Below are positions 35,645 to 42,366 of a stretch of 54,963 bases of DNA, in pieces. The notes beneath the pieces are model-generated. The model was not told the DNA's origin, made no database searches, and worked only from the letters and a program-made list of their open reading frames with translations. A program made the translations under genes and the position numbers. The stretch is from Micavibrio sp. (GTDB lineage: Bacteria; Patescibacteriota; Minisyncoccia; Moranbacterales; GCA-2747515), in the NCBI GenBank assembly GCA_020718085.1, contig DYDB01000003.1:6606-61568 (forward strand). The letters are read 5' to 3'. Each line of letters starts with the position of its first letter. Position 1 is the stretch's first letter.

Positions 35645-36949
35645 TTATTCCTCCACCAACGTGATATCCGCACCAATACTACGTAGTCTCTCTTGCAAAT
35701 TTTCATACCCACGATTGATGGAATATACATCTCGTAAAATTGATTTTCCTTTTGCGCCAAGCATCGCAACAAGCATGATCGCTGCCGGTCGAAGTGCCGG
35801 TGGTGATGTCAGATCGGCTCCATGAAATTTTGTCGGACCAGTGATCTCCACGCGATGCGAGTCGATCAATGTTGTTTGCCCGCCGAGACGATTGAGTTCT
35901 GTAAAATATACTGCTCGGTTTTCATAAACCCAATCGTGAATGAGCGTCTTACCTTTTGCCATCATCGCAATTGGCACAAAAAACGGCAGATTATCCATAT
36001 TGAGTCCAGGAAAAGGCAATGCATGAATTTTATCTTGCAAAGCTGTAAGTTTTGAAGGGATCATTTTAATATCAACAAGCTGCGTGCGTTTATTATATGA
36101 TCTGTATTTTTTTATTATTTCATATTGTTGACCCATCTTTTCCAATTTGAGAAGTTCCAATTCCAAAAACTCGATCGGACATCGTTTTACAGTCAATTCA
36201 CTCTTTGTTGTAATTGCAAGTGAGAGAAAGAACATTGCCTCGATTGGATCTTCACTGATCGTATACTCCACTTTTTTCTTGAAATTTTTCTTGCCATATA
36301 CTTCAAGTGTTGTTGTACCGATCCCATTGATCTTCACACCAAGCTCTTCCAAGAAAAAACACAGGTCTTGCACCATATAGTTTGATGTTGCCATTTTGAT
36401 CGTTGTCTTCCCCGGAATCTGTGCCGCTGCCATGATCGCTGTTTCTGTCACCGTATCTCCAGATTCATAGAGCACGTTACTTTCCACCGGATGTAATGCA
36501 TCAATTTTGATCTCAAATCCGCATTTTTGCGGTGTGATCACAATACCGTATTTTTCCAGCGCAAAAAGATGCGGACGAATCGTTCGCGCACCAAGTTTAC
36601 ATCCGCCAGCCTGTGGAATAAAATATTTTTTATGTTGACCGGAAAGTGCACTGATGAGCATGATCGCGCTACGCGTTCTCTCGGCAGCTTGTATATCGAT
36701 CGTATCCGGTGTGATTTTTTTTGCCGGTGTCAGTGTCAACGTTGCACCGCTTTTTTCCACATGCATCCCAATACTTGTCAGCACTTCTATCCAACGATTC
36801 ACCTCCTCGATCTGTGGCACATTATGTAAGATCGTCACATCTTGATTGATCACCGAAGCGGCCAGCAATGCCACTGCGGCATTTTTTGATCCATTTACAC
36901 TGATCGTTCCTTTTAGTTTTTTACCGCCGGTTATGTCAAAATATTGCAT
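35645..36949 (-). CDS. murA: UDP-N-acetylglucosamine 1-carboxyvinyltransferase
   Basis: Catalyses the first committed step of peptidoglycan synthesis, adding enolpyruvate from PEP to UDP-GlcNAc. Seen: 434 aa, a normal length with the inside-out alpha/beta barrel repeats. LKGTISVNGSKNAAVALLAA (residues 13-32) has the conserved lysine-asparagine pair. The active-site loop reads QAGGCKLGARTI, keeping the cysteine attacked by fosfomycin, although the following residues differ from the common GARPVD. YENRAVYFTELNRLGG and SPPALRPAAIMLVAML near the C-terminus match the family. First gene of the operon; its promoter is at 36987-37015. Confidence 0.95.
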   Translation of the reverse strand: MQYFDITGGKKLKGTISVNGSKNAAVALLAASVINQDVTILHNVPQIEEVNRWIEVLTSIGMHVEKSGATLTLTPAKKITPDTIDIQAAERTRSAIMLISALSGQHKKYFIPQAGGCKLGARTIRPHLFALEKYGIVITPQKCGFEIKIDALHPVESNVLYESGDTVTETAIMAAAQIPGKTTIKMATSNYMVQDLCFFLEELGVKINGIGTTTLEVYGKKNFKKKVEYTISEDPIEAMFFLSLAITTKSELTVKRCPIEFLELELLKLEKMGQQYEIIKKYRSYNKRTQLVDIKMIPSKLTALQDKIHALPFPGLNMDNLPFFVPIAMMAKGKTLIHDWVYENRAVYFTELNRLGGQTTLIDSHRVEITGPTKFHGADLTSPPALRPAAIMLVAMLGAKGKSILRDVYSINRGYENLQERLRSIGADITLVEE

Positions 36950-36986
36950 AAAAATATCAAAATGATTACCCCTCTCATCTTCGTCA

Positions 36987-37015
36987 AGTATAGGGGAAAC
37001 AGCTATTTTTCACAA
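36987..37015 (-). promoter_or_regulatory. sigma70 promoter of the murA operon
   Basis: TTGTGA (37015-37010) and TATACT (36992-36987), 17 bp apart on the minus strand. It begins just after the second terminator of the upstream small transcription unit. Confidence 0.65.
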
Positions 37016-37017
37016 GA

Positions 37018-37056
37018 TAAAAAGCCATAGGTGAATTATTATTCTCCATATGGCTT
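37018..37056 (-). terminator. long terminator hairpin upstream of murA
   Basis: On the minus strand AAGCCATA pairs with TATGGCTT, continued inward by GG/CC and GAAT/ATTC, then TTTTTATC. It closes the small unit that starts at about 37246. Confidence 0.75.
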
Positions 37057-37059
37057 GGT

Positions 37060-37206
37060 TTATATTATTTCGCTACAGAATGCCCTCCGTAAACGAATAG
37101 ATGCAAAGAAATTAACATCTTTATGTTTTACATTACAACATTGTGTAATGATCTCATATTCACTTTTTAATGAACAAAAAATCGGGTTTGAGTTGTAAAA
37201 ACTCAC
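37060..37206 (-). CDS. possible 48-aa small protein (doubtful)
   Basis: A GTG-started frame of 49 codons runs from 37206 to the stop at 37060, just before the second terminator. The product would be basic with paired cysteines (TQCCNVKHKD) and end in RLRRAFCSEII. No good ribosome binding site precedes the GTG, and the first terminator hairpin overlaps the start. An alternative near-leaderless frame (ATG at 37243, 27 aa, MCFYAQPQEVESG...) ends at 37160. Either could be chance; listed because the unit has a strong promoter and no other content. Confidence 0.2.
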   Translation of the reverse strand: MSFYNSNPIFCSLKSEYEIITQCCNVKHKDVNFFASIRLRRAFCSEII

Positions 37207-37246
37207 CCGACTCGACTTCTTGTGGCTGTGCGTAAAAGCACATCAC
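37175..37246 (-). ncRNA. candidate small RNA of about 70 nt
   Basis: A promoter at 37253-37281 should start transcription near 37246. The transcript would contain a 5' hairpin (GTGC-TTTTAC-GCAC), then a perfect intrinsic terminator: TCGGGTGAGTT paired with AACTCAAACCCGA, followed by TTTTTT (end about 37175). The unit lies between the pilin-like gene and murA and is not continuous with either by promoter logic. It may be a free small RNA, or an attenuated leader if some transcripts read through to the second hairpin at 37018-37056. No known RNA family was recognised. Confidence 0.5.
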
Positions 37247-37252
37247 CTCATA

Positions 37253-37281
37253 AGTATAGCACAAAAATACGCCTGCGTCAA
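37253..37281 (-). promoter_or_regulatory. strong sigma70 promoter of the small unit
   Basis: TTGACG (37281-37276) and TATACT (37258-37253), exactly 17 bp apart, minus strand. No ORF above 49 codons lies between it and the murA promoter. Confidence 0.8.
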
Positions 37282-37323
37282 TCTATTTATTCGCAATTAC
37301 CGAAGATCTTATTACGTTTAATA

Positions 37324-37779
37324 TCACGAACCTGTTTGTTTACATTCAAAAGTCCACGCGTTACTTGCCATATTTTTTAGACCACCATCGGAGACTTTAA
37401 GTGTTGCCGAAGAATTTTGAAAGACATTATTGATGATAAATGTGATCATCACGAACCCTGTCAAAACGATCACTACACCGATGATCGTATTTTTCAATGC
37501 GGATTTTGCCAAAGATGTCATCGCCGTATTTCCAGCAGAAACCATGTAAAAAATACCAGCAATCACAATGACCACAACGCCTGTGATCGCAATGATCTCA
37601 ACAATGAATTTGATGATACCGTGAATACCCTTTACGAGATCGCAAATAGTGCATGCTCCTGATACATTGGATGTTCGTCCACACGGCACGAGAGGATCCC
37701 TATCAGCTGCAAAACAAACCGGGGCTGTGACCAATATGCCACATACAAGTGTAAATAAAAATGTTCTCCAAAATTTCAT
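37324..37779 (-). CDS. VirB2/TrbC-like pilin-type small membrane protein
   Basis: Resembles the small pilin-like proteins of type IV secretion in size, topology and charge pattern. Seen: 151 aa with a signal peptide (residues 1-24, ending CFAAD), a short exported part with cysteines (LVPCG, GACTICDL), then two transmembrane helices (about 54-80 IIKFIVEIIAITGVVVIVIAG, about 92-115) around the loop YMVSAGNTAMTSLAKSALKN. The C-terminal 30 residues carry one more cysteine. It starts 17 bp after the stop of a lytic transglycosylase gene, the VirB1-VirB2 order of classical systems. Pilin assembly is not proven; it could also be a small channel or holin-like protein. Confidence 0.65.
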   Translation of the reverse strand: MKFWRTFLFTLVCGILVTAPVCFAADRDPLVPCGRTSNVSGACTICDLVKGIHGIIKFIVEIIAITGVVVIVIAGIFYMVSAGNTAMTSLAKSALKNTIIGVVIVLTGFVMITFIINNVFQNSSATLKVSDGGLKNMASNAWTFECKQTGS

Positions 37780-37796
37780 AATTTCATTTTAACATG

Positions 37797-39074
37797 TTAT
37801 AAACGATCTTTATAATTTTCCGCCCAATATTTTACTTTATTGCCATACTGCTTGCATACGGAGCGATCAAGGTTTGATCCACAATAATATCGACGCGCTG
37901 CATCGTACTCTCCTTTTTCGCTTGATGCGCCATCATTGGAAAGCTTGATCGCCATGGCCATGACACCATCAGTGAGACTCCACGGATCTGCCGGGCTGTG
38001 ACCAGTATATTTTTCAATTTTGGATTCATAGCCAACCCATGTTGTCGGCATGAACTGCGCCACGCCCATTGCGCCACCAATGCCATAACTTAATGCACAC
38101 GACACCTTAACTTTTTTATAATCATAATCCAAATCCTCACAAATACGTTTGAAGATCTCTGAATTTTTATCTCCCATCTTGCTTTGCTTATATGTACATC
38201 CACCTGTAAACCGACCAAGATCTGTTTCCACAACGAGCATGCCGAGAATGAAACTTTTGCGCACGCCGGTTTTTTTACTTGCAAACGATGCCGCTTCCAC
38301 AATGTCATCTGTGTCAAACGACTCGCCCAACAAAGAAGATAATTTTGATTCTACTGCAGAAAGTTTTGCGTTCAATTCCGATAGAGTTGCGTCCACTTTT
38401 ACGATCTCCGTTTGTACAGCGGCAGACTGTGCCAAAAGATCAGATTCTTTTTCTTTATGCTCTTCCAACAGAGCTTCTTTTTCATCTTTCAGTGACGCCA
38501 GTTCATTTCTTTTTTGTTCTTGTGCATCTTTTGCTGACTGCACCTGCTGTACCATTTCCACGATCTTCTCTCGCATTGCACCAAGATCATCCGTTTTTTC
38601 CATGAACCGATTTGCCCCATCCGCGTTTTCGATCACCGAAGAGAACAATCGCCCGTTTTGCGCATAATATATACTGCGCATTGCCTCAGAAAGAGATCTT
38701 TGGTAAAGGATAACTTGCCCATTCAACGTTTGGATCTGGGCATCATGGCGTTCGATATCTGCTTCTTTTTTCTCAATATCATTCATGACATCATCGATCG
38801 TCCTTTTTGTTGCACCGAGAGTTTGTTGCACCACATTCAAATTGCCTTGCAACGATGATTTCTGCGATTCGATCTTTTTTACTTTTTTTTCGATCTCATC
38901 TTGTTTGTCTTCCAGATCGTCTTTTTTGTCGTCAATTTCCTTTTGTTCTTCCGGTGTCAATTCTGTCGTTGCATCTTCCGCATAAACAAAACAGCCCACA
39001 GAAAACATCACTAGACTGCACCCTATAATACTTGCCAATTGCACAAAAATTTTACGTATTTTTTGTTTTTTCAT
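37797..39074 (-). CDS. coiled-coil protein with lytic transglycosylase domain (VirB1-like)
   Basis: Peptidoglycan lytic enzyme. Seen: 425 aa from the ATG at 39074 (MKKQKIRK); an ATG nine bases upstream is also in frame. A signal peptide or anchor spans about 10-30 (IIGCSLVMFSVGCFVYAED). A long charged coiled coil (about 35-235) resembles the EnvC/PcsB-type hydrolase regulators. A transglycosylase-fold domain follows, with the catalytic-type glutamate in LGMLVVETDLGRF (about 270), then GGAMGVAQFMPTTWVGY and DPWSLTDGVMAMA, as in the MltB-like branch. The C-terminus has a cysteine pair (YYCGSN and SVCKQ). It is followed by the pilin-like gene, so it may open the wall for a secretion apparatus. 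Confidence 0.85.
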   Translation of the reverse strand: MKKQKIRKIFVQLASIIGCSLVMFSVGCFVYAEDATTELTPEEQKEIDDKKDDLEDKQDEIEKKVKKIESQKSSLQGNLNVVQQTLGATKRTIDDVMNDIEKKEADIERHDAQIQTLNGQVILYQRSLSEAMRSIYYAQNGRLFSSVIENADGANRFMEKTDDLGAMREKIVEMVQQVQSAKDAQEQKRNELASLKDEKEALLEEHKEKESDLLAQSAAVQTEIVKVDATLSELNAKLSAVESKLSSLLGESFDTDDIVEAASFASKKTGVRKSFILGMLVVETDLGRFTGGCTYKQSKMGDKNSEIFKRICEDLDYDYKKVKVSCALSYGIGGAMGVAQFMPTTWVGYESKIEKYTGHSPADPWSLTDGVMAMAIKLSNDGASSEKGEYDAARRYYCGSNLDRSVCKQYGNKVKYWAENYKDRL

Positions 39075-39106
39075 AACACACATATCATATCACAAATCCA
39101 CAGACA

Positions 39107-39135
39107 AAAAAACCGACTATCACTAGCCGGTTTTT
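39107..39135 (-). terminator. intrinsic terminator of the bL25 gene
   Basis: On the minus strand AAAACCGGCTA pairs with TAGTCGGTTTT (one G-T pair), followed by a T-run, 15 bases after the stop. Confidence 0.85.
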
Positions 39136-39149
39136 ATGAATTTCACATG

Positions 39150-39812
39150 TTATTTCTTCTCTTTCTTTTCTTCTGTAACTACTTTGTCCGCAACACCTTC
39201 GATCTTTGATACATCTGCATCTACGACAGTATTGAGAGCCTCAAGCTCCTCTTCTGATCGCGGTTCAGCAACCGATGCAATGATCACTTCAGGATCCAAC
39301 ATGATCTTCACTTTATCACCGACAATAATGTCTGCGATAGAAATGTTGTCCTCAAATGTCTTAAGATTCTCCAGGTTGATCTCGATCTCATGTGGCAGAT
39401 CTCCAGGAAGTGCACGCACCTCAATTTCATCAATTGTTTTGACCAATGTACCACCCAATTCTTTCACGGCCGGTGCAATACCAACAAACACAAGTGGCAC
39501 TTTTGTTTCAACCTCTTCTTTCATATTCAACACATAGAGATCAACGTGAGAAAAACGATTGGACACAGCTTCATGCTGTACATCATAGATCAATACGTTT
39601 ACCGACTTTTTTTCTCCCTCAACTTCTACAGACACGACAGAGCTCGTACCCGCTTGCGCGAAGATGCGACCAAACACAACACTGTCAATCCACAAATTTT
39701 GTGCGGCAATACCAGCACCATACATCACTGCAGGAATTTTTACGCCAGCTTCCTTGCGCATTTTTCTCCCTGTCGCTTCTCGTTTTTGCACTGTCAATGT
39801 GATCTTTTCCAT
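39150..39812 (-). CDS. rplY: ribosomal protein bL25, CTC (general stress) form
   Basis: Binds 5S rRNA in the large ribosomal subunit. Seen: 220 aa, the long two-domain form. The N-terminal L25 domain starts ITLTVQKREATGRKMRKEAG and continues to HVDLYVLNMKEEVETKVPL. The C-terminal beta domain contains GGTLVKTIDEIEVRALPGDLPHEIEINLENL (given in overlapping known order: VRALPGDLP is the hallmark). A charged tail ends EEKKEKK. It is a single-gene unit with a strong terminator. This protein is often kept in reduced genomes but is not universal in Patescibacteria. Confidence 0.95.
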   Translation of the reverse strand: MEKITLTVQKREATGRKMRKEAGVKIPAVMYGAGIAAQNLWIDSVVFGRIFAQAGTSSVVSVEVEGEKKSVNVLIYDVQHEAVSNRFSHVDLYVLNMKEEVETKVPLVFVGIAPAVKELGGTLVKTIDEIEVRALPGDLPHEIEINLENLKTFEDNISIADIIVGDKVKIMLDPEVIIASVAEPRSEEELEALNTVVDADVSKIEGVADKVVTEEKKEKK

Positions 39813-39923
39813 AAAGAATAAATTATACTTACTTAAATAAATTACATTTGTATCATTTCCAATTTACCAATTCCCATGAGTCACAATAGGATCTTAGTGA
39901 GAAGTGGTTCATTAAAAATGGTA

Positions 39924-40247
39924 TCAGAACATGTCACTTGTATATCCGTCGAATCGATTGAGATAGTCATGTACAGCGATCACATCATTATCCGAAACAG
40001 TTTGTCCGTCAAAGAAACTGCGCGCTTCCATTGGCGTTGTATCTGTCAATACGCCCACGGTCATCATTCCGGCATCATGCTGTGACACGAAGATCATTGC
40101 TGCACCGGCACATTTGGCACATGAAATATGCAAAATTGTTCGATCCTCATCATGCCCGAGCGGCATATACGACAAACTATCGCGCTGTGCACCACACACC
40201 GGACACTTTTGCGGAATTACACGGTCATGTTCTCGTGAAAAGTTCAT
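39924..40247 (-). CDS. small zinc-ribbon-like protein, unknown
   Basis: Not assigned. Seen: 107 aa with CPVCG (residues 15-19) and CAKC (about 43-46), spaced like a four-cysteine zinc ribbon. A predicted beta part (AMIFVSQHDAGMMTVGVLTD) follows, then a helical C-terminus (SDNDVIAVHDYLNRFDG). No membrane segment. The N-terminus MNFSREHDRVIPQKC is polar. It lies between bL25 and a glycosyltransferase-like gene, all on the minus strand, without clear coupling. A DNA- or RNA-binding adaptor is possible but unproven. Confidence 0.72.
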   Translation of the reverse strand: MNFSREHDRVIPQKCPVCGAQRDSLSYMPLGHDEDRTILHISCAKCAGAAMIFVSQHDAGMMTVGVLTDTTPMEARSFFDGQTVSDNDVIAVHDYLNRFDGYTSDMF

Positions 40248-40323
40248 ATAGGTTGTATATTAGTATAAAAAAAGGAAAAAAGCAAGTGTTCTCATAGCTT
40301 AACCGATTGTAAGAGCACATTTT

Positions 40324-41121
40324 TCATTTCTCCCACATCTTAAAATATGGATGAAATATCCTATGCCCATCGGTTTTTTTCAGTTCATCATCGATAAAGT
40401 CCTTTGAGATCTCCACCTCCAACGCGTTCATGGCCGTTTCACCTTTTCGCGCTTTTTCCTCAAACCACCACACGCCAAGATTCTTCACATAGAATGGCAC
40501 GTTGAATATTTTGGCATATGTTGGAATTTTGTACTCCAACATACCAACTTCTCGATCTTTCACCGTAAGCCATTTCTCAAAAAACTCTCGCGGCAAAACC
40601 TGAAAGATGAACAAGCTGCACAGCAATTGATCTGTATATCCATATTCTTGTGCGATATATTTTTTGAATGCACAATAATTTTCATGATCTTCACCATCCG
40701 ATTTGGTCCAACTCCATCGATCCTCGGTGAATTTATCCAATCTTTTCACGCCAGAAATGAAAATTTCACCCTCTTTGATTCCCGGTAATTGATCTGCAAT
40801 GTTTCCCAAAATGAGCGCATCCCACTGCACAACTGCAACACTGTCCCAACCGTCGAGATCTTTGCCTCTCTGTTGATACCAATCCAAGATCATCAAGTCA
40901 CCATGGATCCATTTAAACTCTTTTGGTTCGTCACAAAGCGTTGAGATATAAAGATCATCCAGATATGCGCCAAGTTTTTCTCTATACATTTCCACATCAT
41001 TTTTTTCTCCTCCATATAAACCAAAGATCTGACATTCTGGATTATGCTCTTTGATCAATGCCAATCGATTAAGACAAATTTCAGGTTCTTTGTAAAACCA
41101 AAATATGATCGCTAATTTCAT
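40324..41121 (-). CDS. putative GT-A-like glycosyltransferase or related protein
   Basis: Tentative. Seen: 265 aa, soluble, opening with the beta strand LAIIFWFYKEPEICLNRL and a second strand QIFGLYGGEKN, which look like a Rossmann-type nucleotide-sugar fold. Around residue 90 the stretch WDSVAVVQWDALIL may provide the acidic residues that bind metal in GT-A enzymes (one D only, no clear DxD). The C-terminal half has aromatic-rich GVWWFEEKARKG and ends HPYFKMWEK. Neighbouring noncoding DNA is repeat-rich. Could also be a non-catalytic member of the fold; no relative was recognised with certainty. Confidence 0.5.
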   Translation of the reverse strand: MKLAIIFWFYKEPEICLNRLALIKEHNPECQIFGLYGGEKNDVEMYREKLGAYLDDLYISTLCDEPKEFKWIHGDLMILDWYQQRGKDLDGWDSVAVVQWDALILGNIADQLPGIKEGEIFISGVKRLDKFTEDRWSWTKSDGEDHENYCAFKKYIAQEYGYTDQLLCSLFIFQVLPREFFEKWLTVKDREVGMLEYKIPTYAKIFNVPFYVKNLGVWWFEEKARKGETAMNALEVEISKDFIDDELKKTDGHRIFHPYFKMWEK

Positions 41122-41225
41122 AATGATGTTGTATTAATATGACTGTAGAATAACACATGATGTGCCATGTCCATATTTTTTGAAAAGTAAACGACCATCA
41201 GATTGAGGTCCGGCGGCTTTGGGTT

Positions 41226-41244
41226 TGCCGGCTTAATCGCCGGC
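41226..41244. repeat. GC-rich palindrome TGCCGGC...GCCGGCA
   Basis: Perfect 7-bp arms separated by TTAAT/C in an otherwise AT-rich region; the first of a series of hairpins filling 41190-41505, a stretch without genes. Confidence 0.6.
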
Positions 41245-41282
41245 AGAGCGTTTTGTGTCAATTTGTAAACTCACTTTTTATA

Positions 41283-41372
41283 TGTCATCCTCGGGCTTGA
41301 CCCGGGGATCCAGAACAATATTATTTGTAGAAATAATTTTCTAGATTCCCGATCGAAGTCGGGAATGACAGC
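41283..41372. repeat. paired palindromic repeats forming a MITE-like element
   Basis: Two copies of the TGTCAT..C.CGGG...ATCCAG repeat lie in opposite orientation (41283-41313 and 41341-41372). AATATTATTT...AAATAATTTT between them can also pair. The whole 90-bp unit is therefore one long imperfect palindrome, as expected for a miniature inverted-repeat element. No transposase gene is in the window. Confidence 0.65.
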
Positions 41373-41379
41373 ACACTCT

Positions 41380-41455
41380 ACAACCACCACCTTATCAGGT
41401 GATGGTTGCATACGGCTTCGCCTGTAAACGTACACCCCAGCTATGCTGGGGGTTT
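41380..41455. repeat. two further hairpins
   Basis: CAACCACCACC...GGTGATGGTTG (about 41380-41408) and CCCCAGC-TAT-GCTGGGG (about 41435-41451). They may be additional terminators or inert repeats. Confidence 0.5.
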
Positions 41456-41470
41456 ATAGAATAATTAAAA

Positions 41471-41501
41471 TCAGGATCCTGAGAATTTCTCAGGATCCTG
41501 A
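41471..41501 (-). terminator. strong terminator of the 41530 gene
   Basis: 14-bp arms TCAGGATCCTGAGA/TCTCAGGATCCTGA in a near-perfect hairpin, followed on the minus strand by TTTTAATT. Confidence 0.8.
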
Positions 41502-41529
41502 CAGTCAACGAGATTGCTGACTCAGCGGA

Positions 41530-41763
41530 TTACTTTTTCTTCTTTTTGCCGGACTTGAAGTTGAAGTCCAGCGACAACGTCAAGGCCTGGCTGACAAGAG
41601 TTTTGGCGAACTTATGCGCCTCTTGCTTTGAAATACCGATGCGCCGAGCGAAACGCTTTACGCTCTTCTTAACCTTTTTCGGCTTGAATGTATCCACGCC
41701 GGTTCTTTGGATCTGGTCCAACACGTACAGCCAACAGATTTGGTTTCTGCGCAATTCTTTCAA
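41530..41763 (-). CDS. small lysine-rich basic protein, unknown
   Basis: Not recognised. Seen: 77 aa from TTG at 41763, chosen because AAGGAGG (41776-41770) lies six bases upstream; the frame stays open 12 codons further to an ATG that has no ribosome binding site. The product is strongly basic (KPKKVKKSVKRFARRIG, a poly-lysine end GKKKKK) with a helix-turn-helix-like ARRIGISKQEAHKFAKTL. Nucleic-acid binding is plausible. It has its own consensus promoter, divergent from the 41951 gene with the -35 boxes 34 bp apart. Confidence 0.7.
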   Translation of the reverse strand: MKELRRNQICWLYVLDQIQRTGVDTFKPKKVKKSVKRFARRIGISKQEAHKFAKTLVSQALTLSLDFNFKSGKKKKK

Positions 41764-41813
41764 TGTACACCTCCTTATAGTGATCGTTCCCTGACCCATT
41801 CAGAAAACAGTTC

Positions 41814-41843
41814 ATTTTACATCACAAAAAGACTTTTTGTCAA
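41814..41843 (-). promoter_or_regulatory. sigma70 promoter of the 41530 gene
   Basis: TTGACA (41843-41838) and TAAAAT (41819-41814), 18 bp apart on the minus strand. Confidence 0.75.
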
Positions 41844-41876
41844 TGTTTTTTATTCTTGAACTCAGCATGCATACAT

Positions 41877-41905
41877 TTGACACATATGGCCAAATTTGTT
41901 ATTAT
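41877..41905 (+). promoter_or_regulatory. sigma70 promoter of the 41951 gene
   Basis: TTGACA (41877-41882) and TATTAT (41900-41905), 17 bp apart. The longer upstream frame (from 41837) would begin before this promoter and is rejected. Confidence 0.75.
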
Positions 41906-41950
41906 GTGCAGTCGCAATTCCGTGACAATAAACATGGGAGGATCCCTAAC

Positions 41951-42274
41951 ATGAAACATGTATTCATTCGCATCGCTGAAGGAGAAAAAGAGGAAGAGAA
42001 AGTGCAAACGTGCCAACTTCTCAGCGGTGAATCCGCACAAGAGTTTCTCGCAAATCCAAAAAAGTTCCTTAGACAGTACAACAACGCCGTCCTTCTCGAC
42101 AGCTGGACAGTTCCGGAGGATCTTGAAAACGCCACTGCCAGCAACTCCGTTTGCGAGGCATTCGAAGCATTACTCGCTCTCGACGTTCTCAGCGAATTCC
42201 CCGTGGTCTCCGATCTGTATGCAACCATTTTTGAGGCAGGATACAGACTCGCTGCCAGCAAGAATAATGTATAG
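41951..42274 (+). CDS. small acidic protein, unknown
   Basis: Not recognised. Seen: 107 aa from ATG at 41951 with GGGAGG nine bases upstream. The N-terminus KHVFIRIAEGEKEEEKVQTC is charged. A mixed alpha/beta core follows (FLANPKKFLRQYNNAVLLDSW, in part) and a helical C-terminus rich in A and L (AFEALLALDVLSEFPVVSDLYATIFEAG). No membrane segment or cysteine cluster. With its promoter and terminator it is a complete single-gene unit and forms a divergent pair with the small basic protein at 41530-41763. The opposite charges of the two products make a two-component module conceivable, unproven. Confidence 0.72.
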   Translation: MKHVFIRIAEGEKEEEKVQTCQLLSGESAQEFLANPKKFLRQYNNAVLLDSWTVPEDLENATASNSVCEAFEALLALDVLSEFPVVSDLYATIFEAGYRLAASKNNV

Positions 42275-42287
42275 AGGAAACCACAAG

Positions 42288-42326
42288 AACGCCCACCCAG
42301 TAGGAAAACCGAATGGTGGGCGTTTC
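42288..42326 (+). terminator. intrinsic terminator of the 41951 gene
   Basis: AACGCCCACC (42288-42297) pairs with GGTGGGCGTT (42315-42324). Confidence 0.8.
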
Positions 42327-42366
42327 ATTTTCAAAAAGAAAAATGTCGAGATCTCAAAATTTCTTC

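Noticed and set aside
41283-41372. Insertion sequence
   Set aside because: Palindromic unit of only 90 bp without any transposase frame; kept as a MITE-like repeat only.
41837-41950. N-terminal extension of the 41951 gene
   Set aside because: It would begin upstream of the TTGACA/TATTAT promoter, and its ATG lacks a ribosome binding site, while ATG 41951 has GGGAGG.
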